The position numbers were made by a program, and so were the translations under genes. From the NCBI GenBank assembly GCA_963749825.1, contig CAVVOI010000009.1, forward strand, positions 744,001 through 808,000: a stretch of 64,000 bases of DNA, written 5' to 3'. The stretch is from UBA11865 sp963749825 (GTDB lineage Bacteria > Chloroflexota > Anaerolineae > Promineifilales > Promineifilaceae). The notes beneath the pieces are model-generated. The model did no database searches, was not told where the DNA came from, and saw nothing but the letters and a program-made list of their open reading frames with translations. This document shows positions 46,103-55,213 of this stretch, in pieces; positions within the stretch are counted from its first letter, which is position 1; each line of letters opens with the position of its first letter.

Positions 46103-47483
46103 CTCGTTCGCTGTTGGGCGCCTCGGCGTATACCCGTAAGACGGGTTCAGTTCCTGAAGGCCTGATCAACAGCCAACTGCCATCCTGGAGATAATACTTC
46201 ACGCCATCAGTTGTCTGAACACTACCGACGTCAACCCCAGATATCCTTTCCGGAGCAAGCGAAACCAACAGGTCGACCATATCCTTTTTAGCGATTGGAC
46301 GGACCAGATTCAAATCGGTTCGAGCGTATTGCGCCGGACCAACCTCGTCGAGTAAATCGTTTATCAATTCGTGCAAAGGGATACCGGCATCGGCCATTAC
46401 TTCCAATAGTAACAAACCCATCAATATCCCATCGCCTTCGGGAATGTGACCTTTGATACTCATTCCACCTGACTCCTCGCCGCCCATCACCACATTATTG
46501 TTCAACATTTCATCGGCGATATGGCTAAAACCTACTGGCGTCTCAACGAGGGGTAAATCGAACTTTTCGGCCAAACGATCTATCATTCGTGTCGTAGACA
46601 CAGTCCGTACAATTCGACCACGCCAGTTCCTCTTTTCAAGTAGATATCGAAGGACAGCTGCGAAAATGCGATGCGGATCTACAAATTCACCGCGGGCATC
46701 AACTGCACCTATACGATCGGCGTCGCCATCTGTTGCCAATCCAACACCCCAGTGGCCTGCCTGTATGGTTGACATAAGCAACCCAAGATGCTTTTCAATG
46801 GGCTCAGGGTGAATCCCGCCGAATCCCGGGTTCATTTCATGGCGAATATTGTGAATCTTCGTCCGGCCGCGTGCCAGAACTTCACCAATGACTCCACGAC
46901 CTGCGCCATACATGCCATCGGCGACGACGCGTAGCTCGGCCGAGGAAATGATGTCCAAGTCTACCAGTGTGCTAAGATGCTCATAATATGCCCAAGAGGG
47001 ATCGAAGATGCAGATGCGTTCCATCTTAACGGCCTCTTTAAAGCTCATGAGATTAGGACCGCGTGCTGAGGCCAAGTTCTTTTCTAGATGATATTCTACT
47101 CTAGAGTTCTGATTCGCGTTGGCGCTGCCACCATAGCTCGCTTTAAGCTTAACGCCGTTATAGCGTGGTGCATTATGGCTGGCGGTTATCATGACACCGG
47201 CCGTTGTCTTTTTGTTGACTACCGCATAACTGACCGCTGGGGTGGGTGTATCCGCCCTTGCAAGCCAGGTCTGAACGCCATTTGCGGCCATCACCCGGGC
47301 TACTTCGGCCGCATAGCGATCTGATAGGAATCGCGTATCAAAGCCAATGACAACACTGGGCTCAGTATCACTAACCTCAAGGATATGGTCGGCTATTGCC
47401 TGAGCAACCAGGCGGAGATTTGCGAATGTAAAGGTCTCGCTAATAACGGCTCGCCAGCCGTCGGTACCAAATTTAATCGTCAT
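46056..47483 (-). CDS. Phosphohexomutase (phosphoglucomutase/phosphomannomutase family)
   Basis: 475 residues. ATG 47483 is preceded by GGGAGGG. Ser102 in TASHNAPRYNG is the phosphoserine; DGDADRIGAVD binds Mg, GGEESGGMSI recognises the sugar, and RPSGTEPVLRVYAE binds phosphate. It interconverts hexose 1- and 6-phosphates and would feed the nucleotidyltransferase and the glycolytic enzymes nearby. Confidence 0.92.
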   Translation of the reverse strand: MTIKFGTDGWRAVISETFTFANLRLVAQAIADHILEVSDTEPSVVIGFDTRFLSDRYAAEVARVMAANGVQTWLARADTPTPAVSYAVVNKKTTAGVMITASHNAPRYNGVKLKASYGGSANANQNSRVEYHLEKNLASARGPNLMSFKEAVKMERICIFDPSWAYYEHLSTLVDLDIISSAELRVVADGMYGAGRGVIGEVLARGRTKIHNIRHEMNPGFGGIHPEPIEKHLGLLMSTIQAGHWGVGLATDGDADRIGAVDARGEFVDPHRIFAAVLRYLLEKRNWRGRIVRTVSTTRMIDRLAEKFDLPLVETPVGFSHIADEMLNNNVVMGGEESGGMSIKGHIPEGDGILMGLLLLEVMADAGIPLHELINDLLDEVGPAQYARTDLNLVRPIAKKDMVDLLVSLAPERISGVDVGSVQTTDGVKYYLQDGSWLLIRPSGTEPVLRVYAEAPNSERVKALLSFGEEMAAKA

Positions 47484-47533
47484 TTTCCCTCCCAATAATC
47501 TGGGTGTAAGTCAATCGATCATGAAATAATAAA

Positions 47534-48856
47534 TTACTGATATTTGAGTAAAAAAATCAAGTCGTTAACATTTGTGCCGGTCTGCCCAGTGATTATTAGG
47601 CCGCCTGTCTGATTGAAGAAATGGTAACTGTCATTTGAGTCCAGGTAAGCGACTGGATCAAGTCCCTGAGATTCTGCACGGGTTATGGTCAGTCCAGTGA
47701 CAATAGCCCCGGCCGCATCGGTCGGTCCATCATCTCCATCTGTAGCAAAACTGGCCAATACCAATTTCTCCCAACCATCGATAGCTAGAGCGGCCGATAA
47801 GGCTAATTCTTGATTTCGCCCCCCGAGCCCGTTTCCTTTTAGCGTCACGGTTGTCTCACCGCCGAGGATCATACAGTCGCTAGGCTGCATATCTTTGGCT
47901 AATGCAGCGACGACCCGGCCGACTTCCCTTGCTTCACCTTCCAAATGGGAGGTCAACAAGATGGAATGAAAGCCTAATTCGGTTGCCGTTTTCTGAGCTG
48001 CTTCAGCGGCGAGCTGCACGTCGCCGATGACGTAGTTATATGATGGTGGGTACGCTCCTGGCTTAGATCCTTCAATTTCTTCCAGTTTGTCCGACACTTT
48101 TATCCATAAATCTGTAGCAAGTTTGTCTTGCATATTGTAGCGGCGCAAAACGCGTAAAGCAGTAGCCGGATCGTCAGGGTTTGGAACGGTTGGCCCGCTG
48201 CCTATAACATCGAGCGGGTTGCCAACAACATCGCTTAATATCAGGCTAATGCAGGTGGCCGGAGCGGCCAATTTCAATAGTCCTCCACCCTTAACCTCGT
48301 CCAGCTGTTTCCGAACCGCATTTAATTCGTTAATAGTACAACCGCTGGCCAACAATTGATTGGTTAATTGTTGCCAATCGGACAATGGAATCAATGGATG
48401 GGCGAAGAGCGCCGAAGCACCACCTGAAATCAAGCACAGCACAACATCTCCTCCCTGGGCACGTTTGGCAAGTTCAATGGCCTTGGCTGTCGCATTTACC
48501 CCACGTTCATCGGTAACCGGATGGCTCGCTTGGTAGACGAATAGATTATTAGAGACCGTCGGATCACCATGAATTGGAACGCGTTCCGATCCCTCGTCTT
48601 TAGATATCAGAATGCCTTCAATTATCGACTCATTCAATATTTCAGCTGCGGCCATCCCCATGGCTATCGCTGCCTTGCCGATAGAGATCAGATATATGTC
48701 ACATTCAGCCAAATCATGCGTAGTTGAACCAATCCGAAATCGATGCCGGCCTTTTTGTAAGGCCTTCCTGACCGCGGTTGCAGGATCCGCAGCCGCTAAT
48801 GCTGCCACCATCAATTGGTCAACGTGTTCGTGATAGTCTTGGAAATTTGGCGCCAA
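47534..48856 (-). CDS. Glycerate 2-kinase (DUF4147/MOFRL family)
   Basis: 440 residues from a TTG start set by GGGAGG about 5 bases upstream. LCLISGGASALFAHP, NAVRKQLDEVKGGGL, ISLILSDVVGNPLDVIGSGPT (seen in parts) and the C-terminal GGETTVTLKGNGLGGRNQE, plus FATDGDDGPTDAAGA, define the family. It phosphorylates D-glycerate to 2-phosphoglycerate with ATP. This could connect hydroxypyruvate/tartronate semialdehyde metabolism to glycolysis. Confidence 0.93.
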   Translation of the reverse strand: MAPNFQDYHEHVDQLMVAALAAADPATAVRKALQKGRHRFRIGSTTHDLAECDIYLISIGKAAIAMGMAAAEILNESIIEGILISKDEGSERVPIHGDPTVSNNLFVYQASHPVTDERGVNATAKAIELAKRAQGGDVVLCLISGGASALFAHPLIPLSDWQQLTNQLLASGCTINELNAVRKQLDEVKGGGLLKLAAPATCISLILSDVVGNPLDVIGSGPTVPNPDDPATALRVLRRYNMQDKLATDLWIKVSDKLEEIEGSKPGAYPPSYNYVIGDVQLAAEAAQKTATELGFHSILLTSHLEGEAREVGRVVAALAKDMQPSDCMILGGETTVTLKGNGLGGRNQELALSAALAIDGWEKLVLASFATDGDDGPTDAAGAIVTGLTITRAESQGLDPVAYLDSNDSYHFFNQTGGLIITGQTGTNVNDLIFLLKYQ

Positions 48857-48912
48857 ACTAGCCTCCCGATTGTGCCTGCTGGACAGACACCTGAATTGAC
48901 AAGCTAACCTTC

Positions 48913-50223
48913 TTAAGCCTGAAGGGCTGCTATTGCGTCTTCGGCAGCTTGCTGGGGAGATTTGGATGCCGATAACACATCAAATATGGCGTTATTGAGA
49001 GCACTCATGATCTCGTCGGAGGCTTCGATTGGGTAACGCTCAGCTTGATCCAATTCTCTTTGGATAAAAATGAGGTAGGGATCGTCGACTGGCCATTGAT
49101 CGAATCCCGATTTTCGCCCTGGTAATTTCGAAGCTTCTAGTGTCCAGTCACCCACATTAGGGCCAGCCACCATCCAGTTCAAAAATTCAGATGCTAACTG
49201 TTGCCGAGTGGGATCGGAGGTGCTAATTGCCCAAGCCCAACCATTAACAAAAGCGATAAGCGGGGATTCTATTCCCGGAATGGCCGCATATTCACTATTA
49301 AGAATAAGATCCCTGTCCCTAGCATACTGTTGGAAATTCGTCTGGACGCTACTTGCATTATCCTCAATAAATATCTGCCATGAGTCATCATAAGAGGTCA
49401 GATTTATGGATTGCTCGGAAATTAGCCCAGATTCACGTCCTTGACTAAAGTAGGTTAATGTTTGGACAAGTGGCTCCATATCTAGTGATGGTAGCCCAGA
49501 TTCACCAATCAAGGAACCTCCGGCCGCGAGATACATTTGAAGCGCCAGCTCACCCCCTTGAGCTCCACCGGCGGGGAAGACGAAGGTTGCTTCATCCTGA
49601 CCAAGCATCTCATCCCAGGTGACCGGCGCTGTATCGGTGAACACAGTTGAACTGAAAACCATATGACTCAGGGTATTAATAGCAAATGGATAGCCAAAGA
49701 TGCTTTCCTTGACGGTCGCCAGATCTCTGGCAGCGGGGAATAAATCTTGGAGAGCATCGACAACTAAATATTCATCTAATGAATAGATGAGCTCCTCATC
49801 AGCCGCCGATCCTAGCATTTGGGTTGGCAGGATGATCAAGTCCGGTAATATTCTCGGCGCCACATTTCGGCCGTTTCGTAGGTAGCTTAGCGTACCGCCT
49901 CGACCGGCTGGCGTCTTCGTTTCGACGTTTAGCTCCAGGTTTGGATGGCTAGCCTCAAATGCTCTGAATTGTTCGGCTAATATTGAGCCGCCAGGAACGT
50001 CTGCCTGATCCGAGATTTCGCTAGCTAACCAAACATTTAAGGTTTGCTGGCCACTATTGGGAGCCGGCTCTGTTACCTCTGGCGTAAAGATCGGGGTTGG
50101 GGCCTCTCCCGGTGGTGGTACTGTCGCTGTTTGTGTTACTTCGGGTCCGGATTCTTCTCCATTTAGGAGTGAGCATCCCGTAATTAGGAGTAACAACAAG
50201 GTGAATAACGAAAGATGGCGCAT
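48913..50223 (-). CDS. Extracellular solute-binding lipoprotein of an ABC importer
   Basis: 436 residues. The signal peptide ends LITGC, a clear lipobox with Cys17, followed by a Pro/Thr-rich linker to about residue 60. The mature domain (LNVWLASEISDQADVPGG) matches family 1 binding proteins for sugars and oligosaccharides, with NPITL-type hinge strands and a C-terminal PQQAAEDAI. No permease genes are adjacent. The promoter indicates a leaderless mRNA. Confidence 0.88.
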   Translation of the reverse strand: MRHLSLFTLLLLLITGCSLLNGEESGPEVTQTATVPPPGEAPTPIFTPEVTEPAPNSGQQTLNVWLASEISDQADVPGGSILAEQFRAFEASHPNLELNVETKTPAGRGGTLSYLRNGRNVAPRILPDLIILPTQMLGSAADEELIYSLDEYLVVDALQDLFPAARDLATVKESIFGYPFAINTLSHMVFSSTVFTDTAPVTWDEMLGQDEATFVFPAGGAQGGELALQMYLAAGGSLIGESGLPSLDMEPLVQTLTYFSQGRESGLISEQSINLTSYDDSWQIFIEDNASSVQTNFQQYARDRDLILNSEYAAIPGIESPLIAFVNGWAWAISTSDPTRQQLASEFLNWMVAGPNVGDWTLEASKLPGRKSGFDQWPVDDPYLIFIQRELDQAERYPIEASDEIMSALNNAIFDVLSASKSPQQAAEDAIAALQA

Positions 50224-50236
50224 GGCGTGAAGTATA
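50224..50236 (-). promoter_or_regulatory. Leaderless-type promoter of the solute-binding lipoprotein gene
   Basis: On the minus strand TATACT (50236-50231) is followed by 7 bases and the ATG at 50223. It lies downstream of the terminator at 50324-50352, so the gene has its own transcript. Confidence 0.55.
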
Positions 50237-50323
50237 ATTTAAATTAAATCCCAGTCGAATTTAAAGGGCAGCGTAATCGGTGAATTTGACAAACGAAACA
50301 TTCACGACGATGTCGCGTATAGT

Positions 50324-50352
50324 AAAAGGCACCGGCAACACCGGTGCCTTTT
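50324..50352 (-). terminator. Rho-independent terminator of the baeRF-like gene
   Basis: AAAAGGCACCGG and CCGGTGCCTTTT pair perfectly over 12 bases around a 5-base loop. The A and T flanks make it work in both directions. It follows the minus-strand gene ending at 50397. Confidence 0.92.
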
Positions 50353-50396
50353 ATTCAACTTTGATTCTGGATGGTCAAATAACCACTGTTCTTACA

Positions 50397-51515
50397 TCAA
50401 TAACGTAGAATAGCACCAATTCGACCGGCTTCATCGAGTTCTAGACTATCTGTAATAATCTCCACTGAACCACCAAATTCCATTGCACTTGAAATTGCTG
50501 CTTCCACCACGTCGGAGACTTTGACAAGCTCGCCACCAGATGGGGAAGACTTACCTTCATAGGCTGTCAAATAATTTGATTCGATGTCGATATAGCCGGG
50601 CATACTGTAGCCGTCGCTAATTACCAGAGTCTGAACTCGACCTTCGCTGACGCTTTCAAGCGTTGCGTCCAGACCGACTACAGCATTCCCACCTTTAGCA
50701 GCCGCCGTGATCATTATCCCAACTAATTCTTGTTCACGTTCAACATTAACTTGGCGAAGCAATTCTAGTGATCGTTCACGCACTTCGTGTTCCCCGGCTG
50801 TCATATCAATAGCAAAAGTACCAGCCAGACGGCTCTGCAACTGTTTGGAAAGATATTCGCGAAATTGAGCAACATTTTCTGTTGTTCCGCCAATGAATAA
50901 GCGTCTAATTGATTTCCCAGCAAAGAACTGCTGGGCAGCAGTGGCTGCTTCCCTCATATTTCTTTGGATGACTTCTTCTTCGTGCCGGCCGCCTTGTCCA
51001 CCGCGCTGTCCGGTTGCAGAAGATGTACCACCACCGCGAGCTGAGCCTCCGCCAAGCTTCAGTTTGCGTACATCCTCTCCCATGGTTCCGTCGGAATCTT
51101 GATATTCACCTATATGATATTCAAAAAATCGCGCGCCTACGCGATCGACCACGATGACGCCAAAGTGGGCATAATGGTCAAGCAAGTGAGACAATGGCTT
51201 TAAATAGGGCTTGTTGTTAACTCGTACCCGATTTCGAAAGGCAACGGCCGAAGTGTATGCTTTGAAGAATTCTTGTCTAGAACAAGAAAAAATGGCCAGA
51301 CCAGGCATGTTCCAATCATAGGAAAAATCAAGATATTGCTCAATTGCCAAAGCATCTTGCCCGATATCACCTGCCTCCTTCAACAAGGCCCTGGCTTGTT
51401 TCTTTACTAATTCGTATGTTTGTTGGCTGGTGTCAGCATCCAGAAATAGGCTGACCACATCTCCTTCGTCAGCTTCAAATTGTAGAAGTTCCTGTAAGTC
51501 TTCTTGCCGTATCAT
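50397..51515 (-). CDS. Bacterial archaeo-eukaryotic-type release-factor (baeRF/Vms1-like) protein with GGQ loop
   Basis: 372 residues, AGGAGG before the ATG. The core resembles eRF1 domain 2 (GVIVVDRVGARFFEYHIGE, about 118-137). A Gly-rich loop with GQRGGQGGRHEEEV follows, GGQ at 172-174, then RRLFIGGTTENVAQF. The C-terminal part (about 255-372) resembles the L7Ae-like domain 3 (AAAKGGNAVVGLDATLESVSEGRVQTLVI, in parts). Bacterial members of this superfamily are proposed ribosome-rescue or quality-control hydrolases. The family assignment comes from motif and fold pattern. Confidence 0.75.
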   Translation of the reverse strand: MIRQEDLQELLQFEADEGDVVSLFLDADTSQQTYELVKKQARALLKEAGDIGQDALAIEQYLDFSYDWNMPGLAIFSCSRQEFFKAYTSAVAFRNRVRVNNKPYLKPLSHLLDHYAHFGVIVVDRVGARFFEYHIGEYQDSDGTMGEDVRKLKLGGGSARGGGTSSATGQRGGQGGRHEEEVIQRNMREAATAAQQFFAGKSIRRLFIGGTTENVAQFREYLSKQLQSRLAGTFAIDMTAGEHEVRERSLELLRQVNVEREQELVGIMITAAAKGGNAVVGLDATLESVSEGRVQTLVISDGYSMPGYIDIESNYLTAYEGKSSPSGGELVKVSDVVEAAISSAMEFGGSVEIITDSLELDEAGRIGAILRY

Positions 51516-51563
51516 TAAATCCTCCTAAAAAATGTACGTGGTATGCCTTCATACGCGAATGGT

Positions 51564-52769
51564 CTATGGGCGCGCCCCTAGTGTCAGCGGTAAAGAAATT
51601 GTTTCACCATCCCTAACTACCGTCAACTCAACTGTTTGGCCAACCTCAGCGTTAAAGACCAGATAGGATATGAGTTCCTCGGTATCTTGAACAGGACTCC
51701 CATCAATGGCCACGATCAAATCGCCGCCGCGGCCGTCATTACCTTGGGCTGGAATAAGACCTGCGTCATCGGCCGGTCCGTCAGCCGTTACGCCTGTTAC
51801 GTACGCGCCCTTAGATAGCGCCAAATCCAGATTCTCCTGAATATTTAAATTTAGAGACTGTATCTGAACCCCCATATAGGCATAAATATATCGACCTTCC
51901 TCAATCAACTTTGGTACGACTCGCCGCACTGCGTTAACGGGGATGGAAAAGCCAACACCCGAATTCACGCCAGTTGTCGTCCTGATAGCGCTGTTGACGC
52001 CTATAACCTCACCTTCCAAGTTGAGCAGAGGTCCGCCTGAATTGCCTGGATTTATTGGGGCATCGGTCTGGATCACTTGGGGCAACGAATATCGGCCTCC
52101 CTGGTTGTCTAGCTGCCGCTGGGATTCGAGGCTACGATCCAGACCACTGATAATGCCTAAGGACATTGATCCCTGTTCGCCAAATGGATTGCCAATGGCG
52201 ATAACAAACTGACCAACTCGAACCTGATCTGAGTTGCCCAAGCCGACCGGCGTCAAATTTGTGGGAACAGATTCTAGCTGAATGACGGCTAAATCACTGT
52301 CAACATCTGTACCTAAAACATCTGCCCACAGGCGAGTTCCATCTGCAAAAACGACCTCAAACTCATTGCCGTCTTCGACAACATGGTTATTCGTCACGAT
52401 TCGCCCATCAGTGTCGAATACAAAACCACTACCGCTGCCTAGAGGGAAAGCATCATTCCTGCCACTATAAACAAGAATGTGAACAACAGATGGATTTACT
52501 CTTTGGTAAAGTTCGACCAAACGCTGTTCAAGTCCAAGTCCTTCCACTGTGGTTTGATTGGATTGAAGGGTGTTATCCGAGTTATTAGGAGGGACAATTG
52601 CTGTGGGTGAAGGTAATGAACTCCCCAGAGCCGAGGATTCTACTGGCGGGGTCTGATCAACTTCAGCTAAGGGGTTGAAGGAGCATGCCAATCCGGCTAA
52701 TAATAGAAAGGCAATGAGCAAAAATATCGGTTTATGATTAGCAAATATCGTCAAAATTTTTCCTCTCAT
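51564..52769 (-). CDS. HtrA/DegP-type serine protease with PDZ domain
   Basis: 401 residues. A hydrophobic N-terminal segment (15-28) ends GLACS, a lipobox-like site or membrane anchor, followed by a Ser/Pro-rich linker. The trypsin domain has GSGSGFVFD, the catalytic His in VTNNHVVED, Asp in DVDSDLAVIQ and Ser in NPGNSGGPLL. A C-terminal PDZ domain (about 305-400) follows. It degrades misfolded envelope proteins. It lies next to a DnaJ-type gene, fitting a protein quality-control group. Confidence 0.95.
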   Translation of the reverse strand: MRGKILTIFANHKPIFLLIAFLLLAGLACSFNPLAEVDQTPPVESSALGSSLPSPTAIVPPNNSDNTLQSNQTTVEGLGLEQRLVELYQRVNPSVVHILVYSGRNDAFPLGSGSGFVFDTDGRIVTNNHVVEDGNEFEVVFADGTRLWADVLGTDVDSDLAVIQLESVPTNLTPVGLGNSDQVRVGQFVIAIGNPFGEQGSMSLGIISGLDRSLESQRQLDNQGGRYSLPQVIQTDAPINPGNSGGPLLNLEGEVIGVNSAIRTTTGVNSGVGFSIPVNAVRRVVPKLIEEGRYIYAYMGVQIQSLNLNIQENLDLALSKGAYVTGVTADGPADDAGLIPAQGNDGRGGDLIVAIDGSPVQDTEELISYLVFNAEVGQTVELTVVRDGETISLPLTLGARP

Positions 52770-52821
52770 CGATCAGCCTTGTTTCCTCGGCTCGAAGGTA
52801 TAGATCTTTCATCTGGAGCGA

Positions 52822-53781
52822 TTATGCATTATCTTTTTGCCCAAGGTCGGCCAGTTGTTGGTACAATGCTTGTTCATCAGCGCTCAATTTCTCTGGCACA
52901 CGAATGCGCACCCTCACCAAAAGATCACCATATTCATCTGGATTACGGAGATCAGGCATCCCTTTAGCTTTCAGGCGAAAAGTTCGGCCACCTTGAGTGC
53001 CGGGAGGAATGGAGAGTTTAACCGGGCCACTCAAAGTCGGTACTGTCACTTTGCTGCCGAGAACTGCGTCGACTACGTCAACAGATACATTTACTGTTAA
53101 GTTATTGCCGTCGCGCTTATATCTTTGATGAGGTACAACTCGGATCACCAAATATAGGTTACCAGGACCAGCAGGTCCCGCTTCACCTTTTCCACTCAAA
53201 CGAACCTTGGTTCCGCTTTTCGCACCTCTAGGTATTTGAGCTGTGAATTGTCCACTACCATCCCGCGATAATGTACGGGATGTTCCGTGAAAAGCTTCTT
53301 CTAAAGTTATATCGACTTTGTATTCTATATCCTGCCCCTTTTGAGGAACCTGTTGCCCATAAAGACTTTCATAATCGTTACCTCTGGTCCTTCTACCGCC
53401 GCCAAAGATCGATTGGAAGAAATCGCTAAAACCAGAGGAACCGCCAAACATGTCATCAAAATCAATGTTGACCTGTTGGTACTGCGCGCCGCCTCCCCCT
53501 GGACGGGCCCATTGTGAATAATCAAAGCCTCCAGGAGCGCCACCCATTTGCTGGTAGCGATGATAGTTTCGGCCCAGCTGATCGTACTTGGCACGATTGC
53601 CAGGATCGCCGAGTACCTCGTAAGCTTCGTTAATCTCCTTAAATTTTTCCTCGGCCGCTTTATTGTCAGGGTTCTTATCGGGGTGGAATTTGCGGGCTAG
53701 TTGTCGATAAGCTCGCTTAATATCCTTCTCGGTCGCGCTCTTGTCGACTCCCAGAATCGCATAATAATTTTTGTACTCCAT
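52822..53781 (-). CDS. DnaJ C-terminal domain protein (CbpA-like co-chaperone)
   Basis: 319 residues. The J domain (3-68) has the HPD motif in FHPDKNP. A Gly/Phe-rich linker (about 75-130) follows, and then two DnaJ C-terminal beta domains (EYKVDITLEEAFHGTSR, GNLYLVIRVVPH) without the zinc-finger insertion, as in CbpA. It stimulates DnaK. The mRNA appears leaderless, from a TTGACA/TAAAAT promoter. Confidence 0.95.
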   Translation of the reverse strand: MEYKNYYAILGVDKSATEKDIKRAYRQLARKFHPDKNPDNKAAEEKFKEINEAYEVLGDPGNRAKYDQLGRNYHRYQQMGGAPGGFDYSQWARPGGGGAQYQQVNIDFDDMFGGSSGFSDFFQSIFGGGRRTRGNDYESLYGQQVPQKGQDIEYKVDITLEEAFHGTSRTLSRDGSGQFTAQIPRGAKSGTKVRLSGKGEAGPAGPGNLYLVIRVVPHQRYKRDGNNLTVNVSVDVVDAVLGSKVTVPTLSGPVKLSIPPGTQGGRTFRLKAKGMPDLRNPDEYGDLLVRVRIRVPEKLSADEQALYQQLADLGQKDNA

Positions 53782-53819
53782 TATGATATATTTTACGAGT
53801 CGCTTACAGAACGTGTCAA
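53782..53819 (-). promoter_or_regulatory. Near-consensus leaderless promoter of the DnaJ/CbpA gene
   Basis: On the minus strand a consensus TTGACA (53819-53814), 18-base spacer and TAAAAT (53795-53790) are followed by 8 bases and the ATG. Confidence 0.78.
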
Positions 53820-53883
53820 GATGCTAGGACCGTTCTTATGATATGCTAACAGATTCCACTTTTGGAGTATTTTGGCCGTCAAA

Positions 53884-53919
53884 TTGCCTCCCGATGGGCA
53901 TCAATCCTCCGGGAGGCAA
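53884..53919 (-). terminator. Hairpin terminator after the 388-residue phosphofructokinase gene
   Basis: TTGCCTCCCG and CGGGAGGCAA pair perfectly over 10 bases around a 16-base loop. The T run after it on the minus strand is short (ATTT). Confidence 0.65.
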
Positions 53920-53940
53920 CTGTGTTCAGAATATCACTAA

Positions 53941-55107
53941 TTAATAGAGGAACATGGGTTTGCCCAAGACGTTGCGTATCTTGGGGCGATACTGTTCAAC
54001 ATCATATAATTCATCGACGTCGACTCTTTTCACGCCCATCGCTACCTCACTTATAGGTATGTGGGTATATAATCCATCGCGGAGCGCAACCATTCGGCCA
54101 CTTTCTCCTCCCACGACTAAACCCATCGCTAGATTGGCATAGTTCAGTGAAACCATGAGATCGAGAGCATCAGGTGCACCTGAGCGCATCATATAAGACA
54201 ATCTCTGGTAGAGTACATGTTCCCCGGTCAATCTTTTCAATGCTTCGCCAATAATTTCCCCGATGCCGCCCAGTTTTCGATGGCCATATGCATCTGCTTC
54301 GCCATACTCTATTACCTTGCCACCGATCATATGCGCTCCCTCGCTTATGGTGACCATAGCATAATTACTCGGATTGGACTCCTTGTCTTGAACCACGAAT
54401 TTTGCCAGGCGCTCAGGATCAAAAGGAACTTCAGAAATAATTGCCCGGTCGACGCCCGCCAAATAGGAGCAAACGAGGCTGGTTTGGCCTGAGTTTCGCC
54501 CAAAAAGCTCCACGATGCCAACGCGTTCGTGGGAGCCTGTGCTGGTCCTCAGCTGATGAATAATTTGCACGCCTCGAGTAACGGCCGTGCTAAAACCGAT
54601 GCAATAATCGGTCCCATATACATCATTATCCATGGTCTTTGGAATGGCGATGACTGGAAAGCCATCCCGATGTAAACGCTCCCCGAAACTTAAGGTGTCA
54701 TCTCCGCCAATGGGAATAAGCCGTTCAATTCCAAGATATTCCAGATTCGCCAAAACATGAGGTGTAAAATCTCTCAAACGCTTATCTTCGGCTTCTGCAT
54801 CAAGATGAGCCGGATCTTTCAAGAAATCGGGTACATCGTTGAATTTTACTTTTCCAGGGTTAGTCCGGCTGGTATGTAGAAAAGTTCCACCCGTGCGATC
54901 GATGGTTCTCACGGTGTTTCTATCTAGCTCAATGGTATATTTTCGAACCGTATCAGGATCATCGCGATTAATCCAGAGCAACCCACCCCATCCTTTTCTG
55001 ATACCGACAATTTGATGCCCTTCATTAAGCGCGCGGGTCACAACAGCCTTGATACAGGGATTCAATCCAGGGACATCTCCGCCGCCAGTTAAAATTCCGA
55101 TTCTCAT
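53941..55107 (-). CDS. Phosphofructokinase, predicted pyrophosphate-dependent (group III-like)
   Basis: 388 residues. GGGDVPGLN (8-16) and TMDND with the catalytic Asp are present. At the two specificity positions the protein has GGDD (Asp137) and PKTMDND (Lys157), where ATP enzymes have GGDG and GTIDND. Asp and Lys there are characteristic of PPi-PFK. It phosphorylates fructose 6-phosphate reversibly. AGGAGATA precedes the ATG. The neighbour is a double-length PFK. Confidence 0.85.
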   Translation of the reverse strand: MRIGILTGGGDVPGLNPCIKAVVTRALNEGHQIVGIRKGWGGLLWINRDDPDTVRKYTIELDRNTVRTIDRTGGTFLHTSRTNPGKVKFNDVPDFLKDPAHLDAEAEDKRLRDFTPHVLANLEYLGIERLIPIGGDDTLSFGERLHRDGFPVIAIPKTMDNDVYGTDYCIGFSTAVTRGVQIIHQLRTSTGSHERVGIVELFGRNSGQTSLVCSYLAGVDRAIISEVPFDPERLAKFVVQDKESNPSNYAMVTISEGAHMIGGKVIEYGEADAYGHRKLGGIGEIIGEALKRLTGEHVLYQRLSYMMRSGAPDALDLMVSLNYANLAMGLVVGGESGRMVALRDGLYTHIPISEVAMGVKRVDVDELYDVEQYRPKIRNVLGKPMFLY

Positions 55108-55213
55108 TGAATTTCTATCTCCTCTACTTGTGAAACGACTTAACTAGTCGCAGTGTAAATTCTACCAAAACGTCGGATTTTATTATCTTATAGATCAAAA
55201 ACAAAGACTTTTT

